Source: Pseudonocardiaceae bacterium
GTDB lineage: Bacteria > Actinomycetota > Actinomycetes > Mycobacteriales > Pseudonocardiaceae
Direction: 5' to 3'
Assembly: GCA_009377865.1 (NCBI GenBank)
Contig: WHTH01000035.1
Coordinates: 1 to 45,144, forward strand
DNA: 45,144 nt
The translations under genes were made by a program, and so were the position numbers. How positions within the stretch are numbered: position 1 is the first letter of the stretch; each line of letters begins with the position of its first letter. A model generated the notes under the pieces. The model did no database searches and was not told the origin of the DNA. It was given only the letters and a program-made list of their open reading frames with translations. Below are positions 39,083 to 45,144 of this stretch, in pieces.

Positions 39083-40582
39083 ATGACGCAGACCGCGGCG
39101 AGCAGCAGCGAGCCGGATCTCGCCCACTTCGCCTCGATCGACCCTCGCACCGGCGAGGTCGTCGGGCAGCACCGGGTGTACGGCGAGGACGAGGTGCGCG
39201 CGACCGTGGAGCGGGCCAGAGAGGCGGCCGCCTGGTGGGGCGGGCTCGGGTTCGCCGAACGGCGGCGACGGCTGCGGGCGTGGCGGGCGTTGCTCGCCCG
39301 CCGGATCGACCAGCTGGCCAGCGTGATCAGCGCCGAGACCGGCAAGCCGCGAGACGACGCCCGCCTCGAGATCGTCCTGGTGATCGATCACCTGGACTGG
39401 GCGGCGCGAAACGCCGAGAAGGTGCTGGGCAGGCGCAAGGTCGCAGCCGGCCCGCTGATGGCGAACGAGGCCGCCAGCCTGGAGTACCAGCCCCACGGTG
39501 TGATCGGCGTGATCGGACCCTGGAACTACCCGGCGTTCACCCCGATGGGCTCCATCGGCTACGCGCTGGCGGCGGGCAATGCGGTGGTCTTCAAGCCCAG
39601 CGAGCTCACGCCGGGTGTGGGGGAGTGGTTGGCCGAGTCGCTGTCCGAGGTGGTCGGCGAGCACCCGGTGCTGCAGGTCGTCACAGGCTTCGGGGAGACC
39701 GGTGCCGCACTGTGCCGCTCCGGCGTCGGCAAGCTGTCGTTCACCGGGTCGACGGCCACCGCGAAGCAGGTGATGGCCGTGTGCGCGCAGAGCCTGACCC
39801 CGGTGCTCATCGAGTGCGGCGGCAACGACGCGTTGCTGGTCGATTCCGACGCCGACCTCGACGCCGCTGCCGACGCGGCGATCTGGGGCGGAATGACGAA
39901 TGCCGGGCAGACCTGCATCGGCGTGGAACGGGTGTACGTGGTCGGCTCGGTCGCCGCGGCCTTCACCGAGCGGCTCGCCGCGCGGGCGAAGCGGCTGCGC
40001 CCGGGCGGGCAACCCGGTGCCGACTTCGGCCCGATCACGATGGCGGGCCAGGTCGACACCATCCGGCGACACGTCTGCGATGCGCTCGACGGCGGCGGCC
40101 GCGCGCTGGTCGGAGGTCCGGAGTCGGTCCGGCCGCCCTACGTCGAGCCGATCGTGCTCGTCGGTGTGGCACCGGACTCGACGGCGCTGACCGAGGAGAC
40201 GTTCGGCCCCACGATCACGGTGAGCACCGTCGCCGACCTCGACGAGGCGGTGTCGCAGGTCAACGCGGGCCGCTACGGGCTGGGCGCCGCGGTGTTCTCG
40301 GCGCGCCGGGGCGAGGAGATCGCCGCCGCGCTGCGGTGCGGGATGGTGTCGGTCAACGGGGTGATCTCGTTCGCCGCGGTGCCCTCGCTGCCGTTCGGCG
40401 GCGTGGGTGACTCCGGGTTCGGCCGCATCCACGGCGAGGACGGGCTGCGCGAGTTCACCCGCGCAAAGGCGGTCACCCGGCGCCGGTTCCGCCCGCCGAT
40501 CCGGCTGCTCACCTTCAACCGTGCCCCGGGCGCGGTCCGGTTGCTGCTGCGGCTGATCCGGATCCGGCACGGCCGTGGCTGA
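39083..40582 (+). CDS. NAD(P)+-dependent aldehyde dehydrogenase
   Basis: 499 aa. Oxidises an aldehyde to the acid. Rossmann part with GVIGVIGPWNYPAFTPMGSI and FKPSELTP; the catalytic Glu in LIECGGNDALLV; the nucleophile Cys in NAGQTCIGVERVYV; the C-terminal LPFGGVGDSGFGRIHGEDGL. The last ~30 residues form a basic amphipathic tail (KAVTRRRFRPPIRLLTF, then LLLRLIRIRHGRG) as in membrane-associated fatty aldehyde dehydrogenases, so long-chain aldehydes are likely substrates. SD GGAGGG 6 nt before the ATG. A TAAAGT box (39039-39044) gives a separate promoter after nucS. Confidence 0.93.
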   Translation: MTQTAASSSEPDLAHFASIDPRTGEVVGQHRVYGEDEVRATVERAREAAAWWGGLGFAERRRRLRAWRALLARRIDQLASVISAETGKPRDDARLEIVLVIDHLDWAARNAEKVLGRRKVAAGPLMANEAASLEYQPHGVIGVIGPWNYPAFTPMGSIGYALAAGNAVVFKPSELTPGVGEWLAESLSEVVGEHPVLQVVTGFGETGAALCRSGVGKLSFTGSTATAKQVMAVCAQSLTPVLIECGGNDALLVDSDADLDAAADAAIWGGMTNAGQTCIGVERVYVVGSVAAAFTERLAARAKRLRPGGQPGADFGPITMAGQVDTIRRHVCDALDGGGRALVGGPESVRPPYVEPIVLVGVAPDSTALTEETFGPTITVSTVADLDEAVSQVNAGRYGLGAAVFSARRGEEIAAALRCGMVSVNGVISFAAVPSLPFGGVGDSGFGRIHGEDGLREFTRAKAVTRRRFRPPIRLLTFNRAPGAVRLLLRLIRIRHGRG

Positions 40583-40681
40583 GGGTGGCGCCGGGCGTGT
40601 CGTCGGTCACTTCCAGGGGTTGCAGCGCTGAGTCGCCGTGACAGGATCGCCGGAATCGGTACTTCTGCGGGAGGTAGTTCA

Positions 40682-42457
40682 GTGGCACGCGAGTTCTCGA
40701 CCGTGGGCGTAGTGGGCCTGGGCACGATGGGTGCCGGGATCGCGGAGGTGTTCGCTCGCAGCGGCCTCGACGTGATCGCGGTCGAGGTCGACGATGAGTC
40801 GATCGATCGCGGTCGTGGGCACATCGAGCACTCGACGGCACGTGCGGTGTCCCGGGGAAAGCTAGACGAGTCCGAGCAGCGCACCCTGATGGGCCGGATC
40901 GGCTACACGACCTCGCTGCCGGATCTGTCCGGCGTGGATTTCGTCATCGAGGCGGTGCCCGAGCACGCGGAGCTCAAGGCCGAGATCTTCGCCGAACTGG
41001 ACCTGATCGTGGCGCCCGAGGTGGTGCTCGCGTCCAACACGTCGAGCCTGTCGGTCACCGAGCTCTCGGTTCGCACCGGCCGGCCGGACCGGGTCGTCGG
41101 TATGCACTTCTTCAACCCGGCGCCGGTCATGGGGCTCGTCGAGATCGTGCGCACGGTCGTCACCGAGCCTGATGTGATCGAGGACGTGACGGCACTCGCC
41201 GGCAAGCTCGGCAAGACCCCGGTGGTGATCGGTGATCGGGCCGGCTTCATCGCCAACGCGCTGCTGTTCGGCTACCTCAACCATGCCGCCCGGATGTACG
41301 AGCAGCACTACGCCTCCCGCGAGGACCTCGACGCAGCGATGCGCTTCGGCGCCGGGTACCCGATGGGCCCGCTGGCGCTGCTGGACCTGATCGGGCTCGA
41401 CACCGCCTACGAGATCCTCGACACGATGTACCGGCAGTCCCGCGACCGGCTGCACGCCCCGGCTCCCGTGCTCAAGCAGATGATCACCGCCGGGCTGTTG
41501 GGCCGGAAGTCGGGCCGTGGCTTCTACGCCTACGAGGAACCGGACTCGCCGATCGTGGTGGCCGACGGGTCCACGCCTGCGGCCGATGGGGAGAGTGTCG
41601 AGACCCGCAGCGTGCGCCGGGTCGGCGTGGTCGGGACCGGCACGATGGCGACCGGCATCGTCGAGGTGTTCGCCAAATCCGGTCTCGATGTACTGGTGCG
41701 GGGGCGTAGCGGCGCCAAGATCGACGATGCACTGGCGGCGGTCCGCCGGTCGCTGGACAAGGCCGTTCACCGCGGCAAGCTGGCGGAGGCCGACCGCGAC
41801 GCTGCGCTGGAGCAGATCACGGCCACGACCTCACTCGACGACTTCGCCGAGGTGGATCTGGTGGTCGAGGCGGTCGCCGAGGATCTCGAGGTCAAGCGCG
41901 GTGTCTTCGCCACGCTCGACGAGGTGTGCAAGCCGGGCGCGATCCTGGCCACCACGACATCGTCGCTGCCGGTCGTGGAGTGCGCCGCCGCCACCAACCG
42001 GCCGGGCGACGTGGTCGGCCTGCACTTCTTCAACCCGGCGCCGGTCATGAAGCTCGTCGAGGTGGTGCACACGATCTCCACCGCCCCCGATGTGGTGGCC
42101 ACCGCACGGGATGTCTGTCGCACACTGCGCAAGCAACCGGTGACCTGCGGCGACCGGGCCGGCTTCATCGTCAACGCGCTGCTGTTCCCCTACCTCAACG
42201 ACGCGGTGAAGATGCTCGAGGGGCATTACGCCTCGGCCGAGGACATCGACACCGCGATGAAGGTCGGTTGCAGCCTCCCGATGGGTCCGTTCGCGCTGCT
42301 CGACGTCGTCGGGCTGGACGTGTCGCTGGCCATCGAGCGGACCCTCTACCAGGAGTTCCGGGAGCCCGGCTTCGCGCCGGCGCCGCTGCTGGAGCACCTC
42401 GTCACCGCGGGCAGGCTGGGCCGCAAGACCGGTAAGGGCTTCCGCGACTACTCCTGA
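40682..42457 (+). CDS. Tandem-duplicated 3-hydroxyacyl-CoA dehydrogenase
   Basis: 591 aa made of two full 3-hydroxybutyryl-CoA dehydrogenase units: residues ~1-287 and ~308-591. Each has a Rossmann loop, a catalytic HFFNPAPVM (GMHFFNPAPVMGLVE and GLHFFNPAPVMKLVE), the G-D-R-A-G-F-I hinge and the helical C-terminal domain with MGP(L/F)ALLD. Unit 1 has a canonical loop G12-L-G-T-M-G17 and acidic E35 after strand 2, as for NAD. Unit 2 has G318-T-G-T-M-A323 with G341-R342-S343 in place of the acid. SD GGGAGG 9 nt before the GTG. Role: (S)-3-hydroxyacyl-CoA oxidation or acetoacetyl-CoA reduction. Confidence 0.94.
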   Translation: MAREFSTVGVVGLGTMGAGIAEVFARSGLDVIAVEVDDESIDRGRGHIEHSTARAVSRGKLDESEQRTLMGRIGYTTSLPDLSGVDFVIEAVPEHAELKAEIFAELDLIVAPEVVLASNTSSLSVTELSVRTGRPDRVVGMHFFNPAPVMGLVEIVRTVVTEPDVIEDVTALAGKLGKTPVVIGDRAGFIANALLFGYLNHAARMYEQHYASREDLDAAMRFGAGYPMGPLALLDLIGLDTAYEILDTMYRQSRDRLHAPAPVLKQMITAGLLGRKSGRGFYAYEEPDSPIVVADGSTPAADGESVETRSVRRVGVVGTGTMATGIVEVFAKSGLDVLVRGRSGAKIDDALAAVRRSLDKAVHRGKLAEADRDAALEQITATTSLDDFAEVDLVVEAVAEDLEVKRGVFATLDEVCKPGAILATTTSSLPVVECAAATNRPGDVVGLHFFNPAPVMKLVEVVHTISTAPDVVATARDVCRTLRKQPVTCGDRAGFIVNALLFPYLNDAVKMLEGHYASAEDIDTAMKVGCSLPMGPFALLDVVGLDVSLAIERTLYQEFREPGFAPAPLLEHLVTAGRLGRKTGKGFRDYS

Positions 42458-43038
42458 GACCTTTAGTCCCGACCTCCGCCGCGGGCACAGCCCATCCACG
42501 CCACGTGCGCCTCCCTACCGACCGGTGCGGAGGAGTTCGACGACACGGTCGCCAGCTGTGGAGATGCTGGGTGTCGGCTCGCGATCGAAGAACGTCTTCT
42601 TATGGCGCCGTAGCAGTTCTTCCCCGTCCCGCTCCCAGGAGAAGCCAGGCTACGGTGCACGCTCACGTACCACGCAGCAGTGCGTCGACCGCCCGCTTCA
42701 CTGACGCGAGGCAGGGCACTGGCGGCGTAGTCGATATTGACGTAACGGCGCCGACCACCGGTCACCAAAGGTACATCGAGTCCGAGCCCACCAGGGCAAG
42801 GTCAGCGGTCGGCGGGTCGGGTCGCCCCGTGGCGGTCAAGAGTTCGCCCTGAGCTGGTCGGCAGCGTAGAACCGGCCCGTGGACGAGGCATGGGGAGTCC
42901 CGGACGCGAGACTCAGCGTGTGTCGGAGCCCACAAGTCCCGTTGCGGCGAGGTGGCGGCAGGACACGGTGTCATGCATGGCGGCGGCCTGGTCCGGTAGG
43001 TTAGGCGAGTCCGACAGCCTGCTGAGATGAAGGACAGG
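42458..43038 (+). other. Intergenic region upstream of pheS
   Basis: 581 bp with no convincing gene; short open frames on both strands lack codon bias. A TAGGTT -10-like box at 42997-43002 could start pheS transcription close to the gene. A small inverted pair GAGTC/GACTC lies near 42896-42915. I looked for a T-box leader and found only a weak partial match (AGCGTAGAACCGG at 42865-42877), not enough to call one. It marks the left edge of the accessory pheST segment. Confidence 0.4.
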
Positions 43039-44103
43039 ATGACCACTGACGAACCTGACGAGAGCCTGCTGGAACGGCTCACCACGGTCCACAAACGGGC
43101 GCTGCGAGAGCTTCGCGCTGCGCAGACCATGGCCGAGCTGGATAGCGTTCGGCGGACTGTGCTTGGTAGGGCGGGTGAGCTGCTGCAGATTCGTCGCTCG
43201 ATCGGGACGTTGAAGCTGGAGGATCGGCGGGTGGTCGGGGCTGCGCTCGGATCGGCGCAGCAGGAGGTGACCGCAACCCTGCAGGTGCGCGAGCAGGAAC
43301 TGCTGGACGTCGAGCCCGCGCTTGCGGAGCCATTCGATGTCACGGTCCCTGCGCCGATGGTGGATTCTGGCGGGCTGCATCCGACGATCCAGTTGATGTA
43401 CGACCTGAACGATGCCTTCGCGGCCTTGAACTTCGAGGTTTATGAAGGGCCCGAAATCAGCTCGGAGCTGTTCGAGTTCGATTACATGAACTTCTCCCCT
43501 GAGCATCCGGCGCGGGAGAGCATGGACACGTTCTGGCTGGCGGGGTCACGCGACAGTTCCGGCAGCGAGCGACTGTGCCTGCGGCCCCATCTGACTGGCG
43601 CCAGCGTTCGTTACATGCGCGAGCACCCACCGCCGTTCCGGTTCGTCTATCCTGGCCGGGCGTACCGGAACGAGAGCACTGACTCCCGGCATGAGCGGGC
43701 GTTCTTCCAGTACGAGGTGCTCATCGTGGATGAGGATGTTCCATTCACGGCGGGTAAGTTCCTGGTGGACACGATCCTCGACACGGTATTCGGCCACCGC
43801 GTGGAGACGCGAATGCGGACTGGCTTCTTCCCGTTCGTCGAACCAGGCTTCGAGATCGACATGGTATGTCAGGTGTGCGACGGCAAGGGCTGCGCCACCT
43901 GCCGAGGAGTGGGATGGCTTGAGGTGATGCCGGGCGGTTGTCCCCACCCGAACGTATTGAAAGCCGGTGGGCTCGACCCAGATCGGTGGATGGGCTTCTA
44001 CGTCAACGTGGGGCTCGACCGGCTCGTGATGATGCGCTACGGGATCGACGACGTGCGCCTTTTCCACAGCGCTGACCTGCGTTTTCTCGGCCAGTTCAGC
44101 TAG
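43039..44103 (+). CDS. pheS: Accessory phenylalanyl-tRNA synthetase alpha subunit, altered pocket
   Basis: 354 aa from ATG 43039 (AAGGA just upstream; ATG 43027 is an alternative). Class II fold with motif 2 YRNESTDSRHERAFFQYE and motif 3 GLDRLVMMRYGIDDVRLF. A four-Cys motif C277-x2-C280-x4-C285-x2-C288 is found, as in Firmicutes and some other bacteria; the usual actinobacterial PheS lacks it. The Phe-ring clamp F264-P-F266 is kept. But the pocket strand reads G-F-Y321-V-N-V-G instead of G-F-A-F-G-M-G, and GAGMVHP is replaced by PGGCPHP. More A/T-ending codons (GAT, GTT) than its neighbours suggest transfer. It is followed by pheT after 11 nt. Housekeeping PheRS must be elsewhere. Confidence 0.85.
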   Translation: MTTDEPDESLLERLTTVHKRALRELRAAQTMAELDSVRRTVLGRAGELLQIRRSIGTLKLEDRRVVGAALGSAQQEVTATLQVREQELLDVEPALAEPFDVTVPAPMVDSGGLHPTIQLMYDLNDAFAALNFEVYEGPEISSELFEFDYMNFSPEHPARESMDTFWLAGSRDSSGSERLCLRPHLTGASVRYMREHPPPFRFVYPGRAYRNESTDSRHERAFFQYEVLIVDEDVPFTAGKFLVDTILDTVFGHRVETRMRTGFFPFVEPGFEIDMVCQVCDGKGCATCRGVGWLEVMPGGCPHPNVLKAGGLDPDRWMGFYVNVGLDRLVMMRYGIDDVRLFHSADLRFLGQFS

Positions 44104-44114
44104 GAGTCGCGGTC

Positions 44115-45005
44115 GTGAGGGTATCGCTGGAATGGGCCTGTGACTTTGTGGACCTGCCGCCGGGGGTCACCGCCGCCGACGTTGCGCGGGAGTTGACCCT
44201 CAAGACGGTCGAGGTCGAGGACTGCATCGATGTCGGCGCGGCATTGGCCGGGGTCGTCTGCGGCGAGGTAGTCGAGGTGGAGCCGGTTGGCAAGCATGGC
44301 TATGTCGTCGCGACATGTGAGGTCGGGGCCGGCGATCCGGTCGCCGTCGCGACCCGGGCGCGGAATCTGCAGACCGGAAGGAGGGTCGCGGTCGCTCTGC
44401 CAGGCGCGTGGCTGGTTGCGCCTGGCGGTGGGGCACCGGTTGAGGTGGCACCCGCCGAGGTCGCCGGCGTAGCGAGCGCGGGGGTGATCTGCACCGTCGC
44501 GAACCTGCGGTTGGAAAGCCTGTTCCCGCAGTCGCGGGGCGACGGCGCGCTTCATCTCGGGGACTTCGGTGCGACGCCGGGGTGCCCGCTGAGTGAGGTG
44601 GTGGGATTCAACGACTTCGTCTTGGAGATCGACAACAAGTCGCTGACCCACCGGCCGGACCTGTGGGGTCATTACGGCATGGCACGCGAGCTCGCGACCA
44701 TCTACGGCGCGGAGTTGAAGCCGCTGGTCCGCGCGGCCCGGCCGCCGCACGTCGAAGGCCTGGTCGGTGATCTCGATCCGGACCTGTGTCAACGGCTGTC
44801 GGTGGTGGAGTTCTCCCTCGATACCGGCGAGTCCGCGCCGCTGTGGCTACGCAGCCGGCTGGTGCGCATCGGCGAAAGGTCGGTAGACCTGTGCGTTGAT
44901 CTGAGCAATTACGTGACGTTCACCGTGGGGCAGCCAACCCACGTCTACGACGCGGATCGCATCGACCTCCCGCTGTCGATCAGCCGAAACAGTGCTGCAG
45001 GCAAG
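44115..45005 (+). pseudogene. pheT: Phenylalanyl-tRNA synthetase beta subunit, interrupted by IS630-type element
   Basis: GTG start 11 nt after pheS. About 297 codons of PheT are present: B1 start VRVSLEWACDFVDL, the EMAP/OB-like tRNA-binding domain (residues ~40-155), then FVLEIDNKSLTHRPDLWGHYG (the D-N-K-S-L-T-H-R-P form of the B1/B5 region) and WLRSRLVRIGERSVDLCVDLSNYV with HVYDADRIDL. Normal PheT is ~800 aa; the B3/4 editing, B5, catalytic-like and B8 domains are missing in the window. At 45006-45008 the sequence changes to the 3' end of a transposase on the other strand. The frame stays open to the window edge only by chance. The synthetase is therefore very likely non-functional now. 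Confidence 0.85.
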
Positions 45006-45144
45006 CTAGTGGTCCGTCGCGGTTTTGATCTGGTGGAGTCGTTGTCGTCCTCTGCGCACCTTGTCGATGATCTCGTCGGCGGCTTTGTGCCAGATGAAGG
45101 GCTTGGGGTTGTCGTTCCAGTGCTGGGCCCAGAGCTCGATGGCC
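45006..45144 (-). mobile_element. IS630-family element, transposase C-terminus
   Basis: The minus strand encodes 45 residues ending in a stop at 45006-45008: AIELWAQHWNDNPKPFIWHK, then AADEIIDKVRRGRQRL and IKTATDH. This W-N-x-N-P-K-P-F-x-W-x-K-x-A-D-E-I ending is the hallmark C-terminus of IS630-family (DDE) transposases in actinobacteria. IS630 members insert at TA dinucleotides, and a CTAG stands exactly at the junction (45006-45009), overlapping the stop codon. The rest of the element lies to the right of the window. It has split pheT. Confidence 0.9.

Noticed and set aside
42463-42768. 101-codon minus-strand ORF after the hydroxyacyl-CoA dehydrogenase
   Set aside because: No family resemblance, irregular codon use and no SD; treated as non-coding.
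42750-43026. T-box riboswitch controlling pheST
   Set aside because: Only a partial match to the T-box core (AGCGTAGAACCGG) and no convincing specifier stem or terminator/antiterminator pair.
44115-45144. PheT read through to the window edge as intact coding sequence
   Set aside because: After 45005 the frame is antisense to a clear IS630 transposase C-terminus, so openness there is chance.

Overview
The window is high-GC actinobacterial DNA, most likely from Pseudonocardiales. This rests on GTG starts, very high GC at third codon positions, NucS instead of MutSL, Rho with a long disordered N-terminus, an Asp-type MurA, and a gene order that closely follows the lysA-hom-thrC-thrB-rho-rpmE-prfA-prmC-sua5-rfe-atp-murA-nucS block of Mycobacterium tuberculosis. 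The genus is not determined.

Region 1 (1-3726) is a decayed integrative element against the 3' end of a tRNA-Arg(CCG) gene. It holds two small coupled ORFs, a frameshifted cupin gene, a Phd-like antitoxin with a shortened partner, a SAM methyltransferase, an mIHF-like gene that needs a frameshift, and the first ~75 residues of a tyrosine integrase. Region 2 (3726-5288) has the tRNA and two secreted or membrane-anchored proteins (DUF3105 and DUF305).

Region 3 (5437-20274) is the conserved housekeeping block. It begins with an ArgS-like protein that lacks the catalytic domain (NrtL type) and is translationally coupled to lysA-hom-thrC-thrB (lysine and threonine synthesis). Then come rho, rpmE, prfA with its methyltransferase prmC, an SGNH hydrolase on the other strand, tsaC/sua5, glyA and a WecA/Rfe-type GlcNAc-1-phosphate transferase. 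Region 4 (20516-28854) is the complete F-type ATP synthase operon, with two small AtpI/AtpZ-type proteins in front and a DUF2550 protein behind.

Region 5 (28851-42457) combines cell-wall, acyl-CoA and genome-maintenance genes: cobalamin adenosyltransferase (PduO type), murA, an acyl-CoA ligase, an AdoCbl-dependent MeaA/ethylmalonyl-CoA mutase-type enzyme overlapped by an orphan ABC ATPase, a ProP-like MFS transporter, a Nudix hydrolase, an unknown protein, nucS, an aldehyde dehydrogenase and a tandem-duplicated 3-hydroxyacyl-CoA dehydrogenase. PduO can supply AdoCbl to the mutase. The ligase, dehydrogenases and mutase suggest fatty acid and C4/C5 acyl-CoA metabolism.

Region 6 (43039-45144) is an accessory phenylalanyl-tRNA synthetase pair that is not of the usual actinobacterial type. 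PheS keeps the class II frame and a four-Cys motif but has a strongly altered amino-acid pocket. pheT is broken after ~297 codons by an IS630-family element whose transposase C-terminus closes the window.

The most notable points are the altered, IS-interrupted PheRS; the ArgS relic in an amino-acid operon; an element-borne mIHF next to an integrase remnant; a recurrent TAGNNT box 6-8 nt before SD-less starts (probable leaderless transcripts) at seven genes; and a symmetric hairpin holding the stop codons of two convergent genes.
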